Source of the DNA: Cognatundibacterium crateris
GTDB lineage: Bacteria > Pseudomonadota > Gammaproteobacteria > Burkholderiales > Burkholderiaceae_D
Reading direction: 5' to 3'
DNA: 64,000 bases
Assembly: GCF_010078235.1 (NCBI RefSeq)
Contig: NZ_JAABOS010000011.1
Span: forward strand, 19,278 to 83,277
Within the stretch, counting starts at the first letter, position 1. The number at the start of each line of letters is the position of its first letter. The notes under the pieces were generated by a model that was not told the DNA's origin, did no database searches, and saw nothing but the letters and a program-made list of their open reading frames with translations. The translations under genes and the position numbers were made by a program. Positions 16,919 to 27,800 of this stretch are shown here, piece by piece.

Positions 16919-17683
16919 ATGCATCTCAGAAATGCCCAATTCCCTGTCATCAGCTTGTTACTGGTCGCGATGCCCATGGTCTGTGTCGCTGAAGAAGAGC
17001 CGATTTCACCGTATCGGCCATCGGTATCCAATTCTGCTCAGTTACCCGCAGTGGGACAATTAGAGCTGGAGCTGGGCATGCTGACTGCCAGCAGCGATAG
17101 CCGGCGGCAAAGTCTGCCGTATCTGATGAAGCTGGCCTGGTCAGAACAATGGGGTGTATTGCTCGGCGGTGAAGCCAGAATACGCAATACACAAGCCGGA
17201 GTGCTGGAACAGGGTGTGGGCGACACCAACCTGGTACTCAAGCGCGCCTTTATCATGAATAAGGAGACCGCATTCGGACTGGAACTCAGTGTGAAATTGC
17301 CGACTGCCGGTTCCGTGCTCGGTTCCGGTCAGCGTGATTATGGCCTCAACAGTATTTACAGCCAGGATCTGGGCGACTGGCATGTTGACAATAACCTCAA
17401 TGCGACGCGCCTGGGTGTTTGCGATCCGGGTACTTCATGCTGGCAAACTGGCTTGTCTTCAGCCTGGACGTATAGCCTCAGCGATAAAACCAAATTACTC
17501 GGAGAATGGTCAGGTACCCAGCGCCGTGGTAGCAAGCCGCAATCGCAAATCCTGCTGGCAGCCAGCTACAGTCCGACACCGCGCCTGAGTTTCGATCTTG
17601 GCGTGACTAAGGGCATGAGCCAGGCAGCGAATAACTGGACCTGGTTTACAGGTGTTGTCGTGCCGCTGGCTAAACTGTTCTGA
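16919..17683 (+). CDS. Putative outer-membrane beta-barrel protein
   Basis: A 254-residue protein with a signal peptide (cleavage near VCVAEE, residue 23). The body alternates amphipathic strands and turns, for example LELELGMLTAS, WGVLLGGEARIR, AFGLELSVKLPT and LSFDLGVTKGM. It ends in a terminal Phe, the BAM recognition residue of outer-membrane proteins. It resembles the 'transporter' proteins related to the phenol-degradation MetA family, but I am not sure of the family. It starts 9 bases after the Lrp gene, so the two are probably co-transcribed. Cargo is unknown. Confidence 0.7.
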   Translation: MHLRNAQFPVISLLLVAMPMVCVAEEEPISPYRPSVSNSAQLPAVGQLELELGMLTASSDSRRQSLPYLMKLAWSEQWGVLLGGEARIRNTQAGVLEQGVGDTNLVLKRAFIMNKETAFGLELSVKLPTAGSVLGSGQRDYGLNSIYSQDLGDWHVDNNLNATRLGVCDPGTSCWQTGLSSAWTYSLSDKTKLLGEWSGTQRRGSKPQSQILLAASYSPTPRLSFDLGVTKGMSQAANNWTWFTGVVVPLAKLF

Positions 17684-17757
17684 GTCAAGCTGGCGACCTG
17701 CGCAACTCGTATAATAGGCAGCCTTGCTAACCGTTTTATTCATACCCTGGATACCCT

Positions 17758-18279
17758 ATGTTGGAACCCTCTTCTCCACGTAAATTGAAAATTTTCATCG
17801 TGATCGCGGTACTTGCGCTGGCTGTGCTGGGGATAGTGCTGGTGAAATCGGATTCCGCCAAAGCGGTGATGCCTGAAGTGAGTTTCACCAATCTGAAAGG
17901 TGAAAAAATCAGCGCACAAAGCCTGCGTGGCAAAGTGGTGATGGTGAATTTCTGGGCGACTTCCTGCACTACCTGTATCGCGGAAATGCCGGAGATGGTG
18001 AAGACCTATCAGCGTTTTCATGCGCAGGGTCTGGAGTATATAGGCGTAGCCATGAGCTATGACCCGCCGAATTATGTGATTAATTATGCGGAAACCCGTC
18101 AGCTGCCGTTTCATATCGCACTGGATACCAATGGCGGTATCGCACGCGCTTTCAATGATGTGAAACTGACGCCGACCACCTATGTGATCGGCAAGGATGG
18201 CGTGATCCTCAAGCGTTATGTGGGACAGCCTTCTTTCGAGGAATTGCATCAATTACTGGAGCAAGCTTTAAAGGTCTGA
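17758..18279 (+). CDS. TlpA-like membrane-anchored thioredoxin-fold protein
   Basis: A 173-residue protein with one N-terminal transmembrane helix (about 11-29), then a periplasmic TlpA/ResA-like domain. The redox motif C70-T-T-C73 sits in NFWATSCTTCIAEMP, and a cis-Pro lies in LTPTTYVIG (about 141). These proteins reduce periplasmic disulfides, often during cytochrome c maturation. No such genes flank it, so its partner is unknown. A perfect TATAAT at 17710-17715 lies 43 bases upstream of the ATG, but no good -35 pairs with it. A strong terminator follows. Confidence 0.88.
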   Translation: MLEPSSPRKLKIFIVIAVLALAVLGIVLVKSDSAKAVMPEVSFTNLKGEKISAQSLRGKVVMVNFWATSCTTCIAEMPEMVKTYQRFHAQGLEYIGVAMSYDPPNYVINYAETRQLPFHIALDTNGGIARAFNDVKLTPTTYVIGKDGVILKRYVGQPSFEELHQLLEQALKV

Positions 18280-18313
18280 ATCTGCTTGCCAGCGTTGCTG
18301 AGCGCCCGAAAGT

Positions 18314-18345
18314 AAAAATGCCGCGATGTTGTTCGCGGCATTTTT
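18314..18345. terminator. Bidirectional rho-independent terminator
   Basis: AAAAATGCCGCGA (18314-18326) pairs with TCGCGGCATTTTT (18333-18345) around TGTTGT, with further T to 18348. It serves the TlpA-like gene (plus) and the convergent KAS III-like gene (minus). Confidence 0.93.
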
Positions 18346-18364
18346 TTTGCTGTCAGTGTTGCGA

Positions 18365-19498
18365 TCAGCGTTTCTTGACGACGACGCAGCCTATGGAGTA
18401 ACCAGCGCCGAAAGAGCAGATTACACCGAGCTGACCACTATCCAGATTTTCCTGGTGTTTGTGGAAAGCGATGATGGAACCAGCCGATGAGGTATTGGCA
18501 TAAGTATCGAGGATGGTCGGCGATTCTTCCGCAGTCGCATCGCGACCCAGGATCAGGCGTGCGATCAGCAGGTTCATATTCAGATTCGCCTGATGCAGCC
18601 AGAAGCGCTTCACATCGGTGATCGCCAGGCCGGATTGCTGCACGGTGCTGGTAATCATTTCTGCGGCCATAGGACAGACATCTTTGAATACTTTACGGCC
18701 TTGCTGGCGGAACAGTTTATCGGACTTGCCGACACCGCTTTCATCCGCGCGGTTTAAGAAGCCGAAGTTATTGCGTATGTTATTGGAGAACGAAGTTTTG
18801 AGCTTCAGACCGACGATTTCAAACTGATTGTCAGAGCTGGCCAGATCAGCACGCTCGAGCAGAATCGCGGTACAGGCATCACCGAAAATAAAGTGGCTGT
18901 CGCGATCACGCCAGTTCAGATGACCGCTGGTGATTTCCGGATTCACGACCAGCACGGCGCGAGCCTGGCCGGACTGAATCGCAGTAACAGCCGCCTGAAT
19001 ACCAAAGGTGGCTGAAGAACAGGCCACATTCACGTCATAGCCATAACCATCTATTCCAAGTGCACTCTGGATTTCGACTGCCATCGCCGGATAGGCGCGC
19101 TGCATATTCGATGCGGCGCAAATCACTGCATCGACATCAGCTGCGTTACGGCCCGCATTTTGCAAAGCCTGGGTAGCTGCAGCGACGGCCATTTCGCACA
19201 TGATGGAATGTTCTTCATCGCTGCGCTCAGGCAGCACCGGTACCATACGGTTTACGTCCAGTACACCGGATTTATTCATCACATAACGGGATTTAATACC
19301 GGACGCTTTTTCGATAAAAGCCACGCTGGATTCTTCCAGTGCTTTCACGCTGCCGTCCGCGATTGCTGCCGCATGTTCCGCATTGAATTGATTGACGTAG
19401 GCATTGAAGCAGACGATCAGTTCTTCGTTGGAGATGGATTCGGAAGGGGTGTACAGGCCGGTGCCGCTGATGACGACTGTGTGCATCGCTGGATTCAT
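18365..19498 (-). CDS. 3-oxoacyl-ACP synthase III-like enzyme (FabH family)
   Basis: A 377-residue thiolase-fold protein. The KAS III triad is present: C160 in VNVACSSATFG, H302 in WLHQANLNM and N335 in TYANTSSAGS. Compared with FabH (about 317 residues) it has about 50 extra residues, mainly an insertion near 30-65 (FNAYVNQFNAEHAAAIADGS region). The track of longer FabH-like paralogues in Gram-negatives fits this size. It may start fatty-acid or specialised acyl chains from acyl-CoA. It is not next to other fab genes, so it is unlikely to be the main FabH. AAGAAAG upstream of the ATG at 19498 favours that start over in-frame 19522. Confidence 0.85.
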   Translation of the reverse strand: MNPAMHTVVISGTGLYTPSESISNEELIVCFNAYVNQFNAEHAAAIADGSVKALEESSVAFIEKASGIKSRYVMNKSGVLDVNRMVPVLPERSDEEHSIMCEMAVAAATQALQNAGRNAADVDAVICAASNMQRAYPAMAVEIQSALGIDGYGYDVNVACSSATFGIQAAVTAIQSGQARAVLVVNPEITSGHLNWRDRDSHFIFGDACTAILLERADLASSDNQFEIVGLKLKTSFSNNIRNNFGFLNRADESGVGKSDKLFRQQGRKVFKDVCPMAAEMITSTVQQSGLAITDVKRFWLHQANLNMNLLIARLILGRDATAEESPTILDTYANTSSAGSIIAFHKHQENLDSGQLGVICSFGAGYSIGCVVVKKR

Positions 19499-19773
19499 CG
19501 TGTTCTTTCTTAGTCCGGACACCGTGAGTCGTCGCTGTTAGCCGCTGTGGCATGCGCAGGCTGACTGGCTGATTGTGCCCTTGAGTTGTACGGAGGTTGC
19601 GCAAAATGCGCGACGTTGTCGCTCAATTCTACACAGAAACCTTCTTTGTTTTACTGTCATTTTCCAGAAATAGAGTGCTTGTTCCAGAAAATCCTGAATC
19701 TGATTTTGTTGCAATACAGCATACGTAAGCTGATTTACAGTGCCAATTTACGCCGCCGATTTATACCGCCGAT

Positions 19774-20403
19774 TTATACCGCCATATAGCGACCCGGCCT
19801 GTGATTCAGACTGATCGCCAGATTCAGTGCAAAGGCACCCAGCACCGATGCCAGCAAGGCGACTGGCGTGACCACGCTCAGCGAAGCCATTACGATGCAA
19901 ATATCTACGCCCATTTGCAACTTACCCGCACGTATGCCTCGGCTTTGTTGCAGATACAGCGCGAGGATATTGATGCCGCCCAGACTGGCCTGATGGCGAA
20001 ACAGCACAATAAAACCTACCCCCATCAGCAATCCGCCCATCAGTGCCACATAAAATGGCGTGACCAGATTGCTGTCAAGCAGATGCAGTAAGCGCGGATG
20101 CAGGCCAGACAATAGCGACACCAGCGCTACCGAGCAAAAGGTTTTCAAGGTGAACTTCCAGCCCATGCGCTTCCAGGCCAGATAGTAGAAGGGCAGGTTG
20201 ATGACAAAAAATACCGTACCAAAACTGAGTCCGGTGCGGTAATGCACCAGAAACGCTAAACCTGCGGTACCGCCGGTCAGTAAGCCGGCCTGATTGAACA
20301 GCGCCACGCCTAAGGAAACAAACAAGGTGCCAGTTAGTATCGCCAGTATGTCTTCGAGCACGGTGTGCGGCACAAAACGGCGGGATAAGGGGGGTGTCGA
20401 CAT
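19774..20403 (-). CDS. YitT family membrane protein
   Basis: A 209-residue protein with about five to six hydrophobic helices and the YitT opening pattern: a first helix ILTGTLFVSLGVALFNQAGL, then TGGTAGLAFL near residue 44, and NLPFYYLAWKRMGWKFT near 69. A second glycine-rich segment (LMGGLLMGVGFIVLFRHQAS) and GGINILALYLQ follow, as in the DUF161 family. The family is widespread and its transport role is unproven. This copy lacks the C-terminal DUF2179 domain seen in many Firmicutes members, which suits its shorter length. It lies downstream of the recombinase-like gene but beyond a terminator. Confidence 0.85.
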   Translation of the reverse strand: MSTPPLSRRFVPHTVLEDILAILTGTLFVSLGVALFNQAGLLTGGTAGLAFLVHYRTGLSFGTVFFVINLPFYYLAWKRMGWKFTLKTFCSVALVSLLSGLHPRLLHLLDSNLVTPFYVALMGGLLMGVGFIVLFRHQASLGGINILALYLQQSRGIRAGKLQMGVDICIVMASLSVVTPVALLASVLGAFALNLAISLNHRPGRYMAV

Positions 20404-20517
20404 AGGGAGATGGGCGAAGTCTGCTGTGCGCTAGGGAAGGCCTATTGTAGGTGCCGCCACAGTCGCCGTTCTGCCCTTAGAACGCAGGATTGCGCTGCAT
20501 CAAGTGCTCTGTTCTGG

Positions 20518-20555
20518 AAAAAAAGCGTCTGACCACAATGCAGGTGGTCAGACGC
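20518..20555 (-). terminator. Rho-independent terminator for the Gcr-like gene
   Basis: GCGTCTGACCAC (20525-20536) pairs with GTGGTCAGACGC (20544-20555). The A-run at 20518-20524 is the T-tail on the minus strand. It lies 37 bases past the stop of the minus-strand gene. Confidence 0.92.
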
Positions 20556-20591
20556 CTGTTTTTACAGCAGCGATTCTTACAATAGTGATAC

Positions 20592-22796
20592 CTACAGCAG
20601 CGATTGCTGACGCGCTGGAGTAGTGGATTCCGACGAGTCGCCATTGTTTGCTGGCGCTTCGTCGCCAGTGATGGCCTGATCGGCTGCTTGTGTGCCAGCT
20701 TCAGGCAGGTCGTTGAAATTTGGCTCGGTGCGATGCTCGTCACCGGTAGCAGGGGTGGATGCTAACCCATCGCAGTCGTCTGCTGCAGGCTGCTTTGTTT
20801 CTGCTGCTGGTTGTGGCGCTTTTTCGGGTAGAAAGAAGTCACGGGCACCGGTTCTGAAACGACGCCATAGCAAGCCCAGTAAATGGCTGCCCTTGCCAAA
20901 ACTGACGCGGCGCGAACGCAGGGCCACCAGCAGGGCCAGGCTGAAACTCACACCCAGGTTGACCAGGCCGATCAGCAGTATGCTCAGCAAGGTGTACAGT
21001 ATCAGGTGCCAGTCCATCTGATGTTCCAGTCCGACCAGTGCAAACGCGAAGTTGGCGCTGGAAAAAGTGATATGGCGTATATCGACCGGCAAACCAAAGA
21101 ACTGACCGAACTGGCCGATGGAACCCAGCATGATGCCGAAGAAGAAATTCCCTGCCAGCGCACCCAGATTATTGCCTATGTATTCGGTCACGCGCTGTAA
21201 TCTGGCTTCGCCCAGCACCGCACGCAGCCAGCCGAGTTGCCGCAGACGGGCGGGGATGTGCGCATAGCTGGCCTTGTTATCGTAGTAGCCGGAAATCAGT
21301 CCCGATAAAAACAGACAAACCCCGGCTATTGCCGCATGCGGCAGCGCCAGACTATGCAGCGGGTCCAGATCATGCAGTAAGTGCTGCGCCTTTTCCGGGC
21401 TGACCAGATGGTTGCCGCTGACCCCATACCAGAGCCAGGCAATGATATAGGCAGTTGGCATGGCTAATCCAATATTGCCGACTATCGCGATCAGTTGTGA
21501 GCGGAAGACTTTGACGATCAGTTCAACCAGTTCATCCAGCTTTTGTTTGCCTTCATCAATCGCACGCGCGATCAGCGCAGCTGTCATGGCGGGCTGTTTG
21601 GTGGCAATCGTGTAGTGCAGCACATGGACCAGCATGAAGCCGGATGAATAGTTCAGGCTGTACAGCAAGGCGTAGCCAAAAGGCGCCATACTCATCGCGC
21701 CGAACAGTATTTTGATCAGGGCCATGAAGCCGACGATAAAGCCAGCCCCCAGGGCTGAATGCAGCATGCCCAGCCATTCGGCGCGGGTATTGGTCACGTA
21801 ATGCTCACCGCTTTTGCCAGCTCTCTCTGTGACCTGCAAGGACAATAGCTCGGTATTGCTTTGCATGAGCTCGCGCAAGCTGTGTTGCTTATTATCTGCG
21901 CAGACTAATTCCTTAAACAGCGGAATACTGATGTCTATGGTTTGTGTTGCATCCTGGCTATCGAGTATGGCCAGCAAGGTGCGCAGACGGTCCATACTCT
22001 GGGTCAGACGCAGCAGGAGCCGGGTCAGGCTGATGGAGACACCGGTGACGGCGGCGGTTTTGCGGATGCGTTGCACGATGTCTTCGCATTGCGTCAGCAG
22101 CACTTCCATTTGACGGCAATCTTCGCGACGCTGGCTGCGGTCCAGCAACCAGCCGCGATATGCCAGCACATAGTCATTGATCTCATCATTTTGGCGCAGA
22201 AAGGGAGATTCAAATTTCTCTATCGCCGGGTAATTGCGTACCAGTTCTGCTTCCAGGCCAATGGTGGTGATACGGTAAGACAGTACTTGCACCGCATTCA
22301 GAACTTCATTGGTCAGCGCCGCATGGGTAGCGCGTGGAGTGCGTGCGCGTAAGCCAGTGCTGAGTATCAGATCATGCCAGACCGAATTGGCAACCCCATT
22401 CACCCACAGATAATCTTTGGGATGATGGAAGATCTGACCGAAGATGTCTTTCACATAGTCATCGTTGATTAATGGCGGCAGCATGCGGTTAACGATACGG
22501 GTCGCCGCTGCACCCCAGAAACCGTTGTTGAGGGTGATGCCGGTGTCGGTCAGCAAATGCACCAGTTTGCGTTTGCCGATCAGATTGATCAGATACTGAC
22601 GCAAGGCCAGGCGCCAGCTTCTGTGCTGGCGCAGCACGAAGCACAGCGCACGTACATTATCGGTGGCACGCTGCACATCAGTGATGCGTTCCGGGCGCAG
22701 CGCTGCGATCAGGGCACGTGCATGACCTAACTCTTTGCACTGCATATCCTGTTGCAGCGCCTGTTCTATCTCTGTCAGTATGATGTCAAAAGACAT
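20592..22796 (-). CDS. Gcr-type 'site-specific recombinase' membrane protein
   Basis: A 734-residue protein matching the family long annotated 'site-specific recombinase' (Gcr). The N-terminal half (1-330) is soluble and helical. The C-terminal half (about 340-660) has several transmembrane helices, for example LGAGFIVGFMALIKILFG, GLAMPTAYIIAWLWYG and NFFFGIMLGSIGQFGQFFG. Residues 670-734 are an acidic, Ala/Pro-rich tail. It has none of the catalytic motifs of tyrosine or serine recombinases, so I read the family name as doubtful and the role as an unknown inner-membrane function. GGAGAAG directly precedes the ATG. It is single-gene and well terminated. Confidence 0.8.
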   Translation of the reverse strand: MSFDIILTEIEQALQQDMQCKELGHARALIAALRPERITDVQRATDNVRALCFVLRQHRSWRLALRQYLINLIGKRKLVHLLTDTGITLNNGFWGAAATRIVNRMLPPLINDDYVKDIFGQIFHHPKDYLWVNGVANSVWHDLILSTGLRARTPRATHAALTNEVLNAVQVLSYRITTIGLEAELVRNYPAIEKFESPFLRQNDEINDYVLAYRGWLLDRSQRREDCRQMEVLLTQCEDIVQRIRKTAAVTGVSISLTRLLLRLTQSMDRLRTLLAILDSQDATQTIDISIPLFKELVCADNKQHSLRELMQSNTELLSLQVTERAGKSGEHYVTNTRAEWLGMLHSALGAGFIVGFMALIKILFGAMSMAPFGYALLYSLNYSSGFMLVHVLHYTIATKQPAMTAALIARAIDEGKQKLDELVELIVKVFRSQLIAIVGNIGLAMPTAYIIAWLWYGVSGNHLVSPEKAQHLLHDLDPLHSLALPHAAIAGVCLFLSGLISGYYDNKASYAHIPARLRQLGWLRAVLGEARLQRVTEYIGNNLGALAGNFFFGIMLGSIGQFGQFFGLPVDIRHITFSSANFAFALVGLEHQMDWHLILYTLLSILLIGLVNLGVSFSLALLVALRSRRVSFGKGSHLLGLLWRRFRTGARDFFLPEKAPQPAAETKQPAADDCDGLASTPATGDEHRTEPNFNDLPEAGTQAADQAITGDEAPANNGDSSESTTPARQQSLL

Positions 22797-23142
22797 AGCT
22801 TCTCCTTCTTAGATGTTCAGAGGATATTCACGATGCGTTCGTCATGGCGGTATCCCACATATCCCACCATACTTGTCGTATTCATAGGCGCAGAATATGC
22901 TTGCGGCAAAGAATTGTCTGATGAATAAGCAGGGTTGTATCGTATTTTGCTGGCTTTGTCATGCAGCTTTGCTGGATTTAACACGATAGCCACGGGCCTC
23001 GCTGCATGTGAAGGCGTAAGAATCAGCGCCTGTTCAGACCTGTTTCTTGTAAGAAAAGTTCCTATTCGCAGATAAAACCGGCTTAGACGTATGCAAATGC
23101 TGCCAATTTAGTCTACAGTAGCGTGGTGTTCATTCTGAGAGT
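22797..23142. other. Divergent intergenic region, 346 bp
   Basis: It lies between the Gcr-like gene (minus) and the CNNM/CorC-like gene (plus). I see no gene, RNA or repeat, only expected promoter space. Confidence 0.5.
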
Positions 23143-24462
23143 ATGGCGTTGAATAATTTATTGCTGGTCATTGCTGCTTTTTTTCTGGTTCTGTTAAATG
23201 GCTTTTTTGTTGCTGCAGAATTTGGTCTGGTGAAGCTGCGGCAGACAAGGGTGCGCAGTATTGCGAGAAGCGCGGGATTCCGCGGCCGCTTATTGGCAAC
23301 CGTACATCAACATCTGGACACCTACCTGTCCGCCTGCCAATTGGGGATCACGCTGGCCTCGCTGGGACTGGGCTGGATCGGTGAACCAGCTTTCGCGCGC
23401 CTGCTTGAGCCGCTGTTTGCACTGGCCGGTGTCACTTCTCAGGAATTGATACACGGCGTCTCATTTTTCTTCGCCTTCTTTGTCATTTCCTTCCTGCACA
23501 TCGTCGTCGGTGAACTCGCGCCGAAATCAATGGCGATCCGCATGCCGGAAAAAGTCTCGTTGTGGACTGCACCAGCCTTGTATGCGTTCTACTGGGGCAT
23601 GTTCCCTGTCATTTGGGCACTGAATAAAAGTGCTAACAAAGTTTTAAGCTGGCTGGGGCTGGATGCTTCCCATGGCGGCGATGCCCATTATTCTCCGGAA
23701 GAACTGAAGCTGATCCTGCGCGGCGGACATGACGGTGATAAGGAAACCCGCGATGAGTGGAGCATCATGGCGCAGGTATTGGATTTTGGCGGCCTGGAAA
23801 TTTCTGACCTGATGCGACCGATTAACGAAGTGGCAGCGATGTATAAGTCCGCCAGCCTGGAAGAAAACATGGCGACGGCCATGCGCAACCGCTTCAGCCG
23901 TTATCCGTATTTCGATGAAGACGAAAAAACCGTCTTAGGCATGTTGCACATGAAAGACTTGTTTCTGGCGCAGCAGGCCGGTAAGCCTTTGGATGACCTG
24001 AGCAAACACTTGCGTCAGGTCGAATATGTGCCGCCTACCATGCCCGCGCTGGAATTATTCCGTCGCTTCCGAAAAGGCGCGCCGCATTTCGCGATTGTCG
24101 GGCACAAAGGCAGCAAGCCGGTCGGCTTTCTGACCCTGGACAATCTGCTGGGTGCCTTGGTCGGACAGATACGGGATGAATTCCGTCAGAATGAAAATGA
24201 CTGGACACTGCTGGATGATGGCACCCTGATCGGTAAAGGCAGTCTGCCTTTATATACGCTGGGCATGGCGCTGGGCTTCGATCTGGATAATGATGAGGTG
24301 GAATCTATTGGTGGCCTGATTATGCAAAAACTAGGCGATTTACCGGCTGAGGGGCAGAAAATTGCTTTCGAGCGTTTCGATGCCGTTGTAAAAAAAATGA
24401 ATGGACCCCGTATCGTGCTGGTTCGTATTCATCCCAAGCTGGATCCGGAACTCAGCGCCTGA
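23143..24462 (+). CDS. CNNM/CorC-HlyC family membrane protein (DUF21-CBS-CorC_C)
   Basis: A 439-residue protein with the three-part architecture of the 'hemolysin family' proteins. A DUF21 membrane domain spans about 1-190 (LLLVIAAFFLVLLNGFFVAAEFGLVKLR region; ELAPKSMAIRMPEKV near 126). A CBS pair spans about 205-335 (VLDFGGLEISDLMRP near 207). A CorC/HlyC FAD-like C-terminal domain spans about 345-435 (GGLIMQKLGDLPAEGQ). The family is linked to Mg2+/Co2+ efflux or homeostasis, and 'hemolysin' is historical. It is monocistronic with GAGAGT just before the ATG. Confidence 0.88.
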   Translation: MALNNLLLVIAAFFLVLLNGFFVAAEFGLVKLRQTRVRSIARSAGFRGRLLATVHQHLDTYLSACQLGITLASLGLGWIGEPAFARLLEPLFALAGVTSQELIHGVSFFFAFFVISFLHIVVGELAPKSMAIRMPEKVSLWTAPALYAFYWGMFPVIWALNKSANKVLSWLGLDASHGGDAHYSPEELKLILRGGHDGDKETRDEWSIMAQVLDFGGLEISDLMRPINEVAAMYKSASLEENMATAMRNRFSRYPYFDEDEKTVLGMLHMKDLFLAQQAGKPLDDLSKHLRQVEYVPPTMPALELFRRFRKGAPHFAIVGHKGSKPVGFLTLDNLLGALVGQIRDEFRQNENDWTLLDDGTLIGKGSLPLYTLGMALGFDLDNDEVESIGGLIMQKLGDLPAEGQKIAFERFDAVVKKMNGPRIVLVRIHPKLDPELSA

Positions 24463-24838
24463 TCCTCTGCCTGCCGGCTGGATGGATAGCGTCAAACATC
24501 CACATCCAGCCTGAGCTGAGCAGCAATTGAACGCCGCTCAGCGCCATAGCCGCCCGCCAAACTGCCTTTGCTCGCCGCACAACCGCTTTCCCCGCTCTTC
24601 CACCTTCTCTGCCTCGCCTGAATACGTACAAAGCTGATCGTCAATGAAAACAATTGTTTCCTACAGGAATTAATTGACTCTCGTGAACCGGAGTCTTGTT
24701 GTCTAAGTCTGACACTTGATTGACAATGGGCAATAAGTCTTCGGTATTTCCTAAAAGTATTTGTTGCGCGAACTAACATAGTAAAGGGCAGTTCACGTAT
24801 TCGTCACGCCCTGCCATCGCGAACCTGAGGATAGTGGA
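24463..24838. other. Intergenic region, 376 bp
   Basis: No gene is supported here. A minus-strand open frame at 24492-24779 has random-looking composition. The right end holds the promoter and AGGATAGTGG ribosome-binding region of the GGDEF-EAL gene. Confidence 0.5.
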
Positions 24839-27800
24839 ATGATTGCTGACCAGAGTTTATCTGTCTTTACCCGTAGCTTCTGGCTGACGCTGGTGTCATT
24901 TGCGCTGTTCGCGCTGGCTTTCGTATTTTATTTTCAAGCGGAAAAAAATATTGATCATATCAATGAGAATCGTTTTTTATCGCATGACTTATCGGAAGAG
25001 CTGTTACAGACTTCGGATGATTTAACACGCATGGTGCGTAGTTATGTCGTCACTGGTGATCTGACCTATAAAAATTACTATTTCTACATACTGGATGTGC
25101 GTGAGGGAAAGCGACCACGTCCCGCTACTGGCCGGCACAGTTTTTGGGACCTGACGCCGGGAGAAGGCGGACATCAGCAAGCAGCCAATAGCGGTATTCC
25201 TTTGATGCAATTGATGCAAAAGGCAGGGCTCAGTGAAGCGGAATATGCGCAGCTGGAGCTGGCAAAAACCAATTCAGACATTCTGACCAAGATAGAGCGC
25301 GAAGCGATGCATCTGGTTGAAAATCCCGGTCCCTATGTAGATCGCAGCCGTGACCGCGCGATACGGATGTTACATGATGAAGCCTATCGCGCTGCTAAGT
25401 TTTCCATCATGCGTCCTATCGAAGAAGCGCATGATCTGATGGAACACCGGCTACAACAGGCGTTGATGGATGCAGAAAAACGTTCTGATCAGTTACGCCT
25501 GCTATTCGTACTGATAGGCTTTGTTACGGTGGGCTTGTTGTGGCATGCCTATCGCTCTTTGTCACGGGTATTGGGTGCGAAGGTCAGTGCCGTGCATGCA
25601 AGTCTGGTTAGTCTGGGCAAGGGAGAGTTTGAACAGCGTGCCCCAGAATCGGACTATCACCATGACAGTGTGATGGGATGGATCCAGGTCACGCAGGGCA
25701 GGCTGGCACAGATACAGCAGCAGAAGAATGCCGAAGAACAAAAAAATCAACGCATCAATCAATTGTATCTGGCGCTTGCGCAATGCAACCAGTCGATACT
25801 GCGTATCACAGAGCAGCAAGATCTGTTTCCGCGTATATGCCGTGACGCGGTGATACTGGCTGGACTAAAGATGGCTTGGATTGCAATTCACGACAAAAAG
25901 CAGAATCGATTCTTTGCACCCGCCTGGTTTGGTGTCGGCGTGGACGATATTGAGTACAACCAGTTCTTTCAGAGTGAACAATCGGGACAGAGTCACTTAT
26001 TACAAACGCAGGCATTTACCTCCAATCAGCCGGTATGGTGTCAGGATCTGAGCGACCCTGCATTACCGCTTGAAATGCGCGTATTAGCACAGCGCCATGG
26101 CTGGGGTTCTGCGGCAGTGCTGCCTTTGTCTACGCATCAGCAAGTGGTCGGCACTTTCAATCTCTATGCAGAGTCCCAAGGCGCATTTGATGAGGTGGTG
26201 CAGACTTTGTTATCCGAATTCGTGATCGACGTAGGTCATGTATTAAACCGTTTCGAACTGGAAGCAGAAAAACAGCATGCTTTGCAGATGGAAGAATTGC
26301 GCAGCTTTATGCTGGAGAAAATTACCGCAGCAATCAGCTTGCCTGAACTGTACAGGGATGTGGTACTAAAAGTGGAAGCGATGCTTCCTGATTCTATTTG
26401 TTCTGTGCTGTTGCTCGACAGTGATGGAGTCAGTATCAAAACAGGCGCAACGCCAAGCTTGCCGGACTTTTACAGTAATGCGATTCAGGGTGTGCATGTT
26501 GGGCCCGGTGTTGGTTCCTGCGGTAACGCCATCGCGACCGGCCAGCGAACTATCGCTGCCGATTTGTCTACCCATCCTTACTGGAAAGATTATTGGCCGC
26601 TGGCAGAAAAGGCTGGCTTGCGTGCCTGCTGGTCCGAGCCTATTTTCTCTTCCTCCGGTCAGCCCATAGGTGCGTTCGCGATTTACCATGAAGAAGTGCG
26701 GGAGCCCTCTGAGTTCTCGTTGCAGTTGCTGGAAATGGCGGCAGGTCTGATTTCTATTGGTATAGAACGCAAGCAGTCAGGCGAGACCTTACGCAAGTTG
26801 TCGCTGGCAGTGGCGCAGAGTTCGAATGCCATCATTATTGTTGATCAACGTATACAAATTGAATATGCCAATACCTGCTACCTGGAGAATGTAGGTATGA
26901 CGCTGGAACAGGTCAAGGGACAGAAACCCAGCATTCTGAGGTCAGGCAAAACACCTGCGACTACTTATTTGGAAATGTGGGATTGTTTGAAACAGGGGGA
27001 GAGCTGGAAAGGCGAGCTGATCAACCGCTATGCGGATGGAGTGGAGCATGTTGATCTGACGCATATTTCTCCTATTCGCGATGAACACGGTGTGGTCACC
27101 CATTTTCTGGCAATTCAGGAAGACATCACCGACAAGAAGAAAAATGATGAGCGCATTCGTCACCTCGCACATTATGATGCGCTGACCGGCTTGCCGAACC
27201 GGACACTGCTGGAAGAAAAAGCGCATGCCGCAATCAGATTGGCTGAGCGCAATCAGGAAAAAATTGCCTTGATGTTTCTCGATCTCGATCACTTCAAGGA
27301 TGTGAACGATACGCTGGGGCACAGCACGGGTGACGCGATGCTGATCGATCTCGCCGGACGTCTGAGTCATAATCTGCGCGAAGACGATGTGGTGTCGCGA
27401 CTGGGTGGTGATGAATTTATTGTTCTGCTCAATAACATCAATGAACACAAGGTTGAGAAAGTGGTGCAAAAAATGATCGATGTGGTCAGTGCGCCATTTA
27501 TGATCAATGGTTTTGAACTCAATATCACACCATCCATAGGCATCGCAGTGTATCCATGTGATGGGCAGGATTTAGAGACGCTGTCGCGGAATGCAGATGC
27601 GGCGATGTATATGGCGAAGCACTCCGGCCGTAATACTTTCCGTTTCTTTACGCAAGAGATGCAGGACCGTTCATTGCGGCATCTGGAACTGGTGAATGCC
27701 TTACGTCATGCCTTGAGCCTGAATCAGTTTGAACTGCATTATCAGCCGCAAATTTCTTTGCACAATGATCAGGTGATCGGTACAGAAGCCTTATTACGCT

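Noticed and set aside
20592..22796. Mobile element, from the family name 'site-specific recombinase'
   Set aside because: It is a multi-helix membrane protein without recombinase catalytic motifs or attachment sites.
24492..24779. A 95-codon frame upstream of the GGDEF-EAL gene
   Set aside because: No ribosome-binding site, random composition, and it lies in a promoter region.
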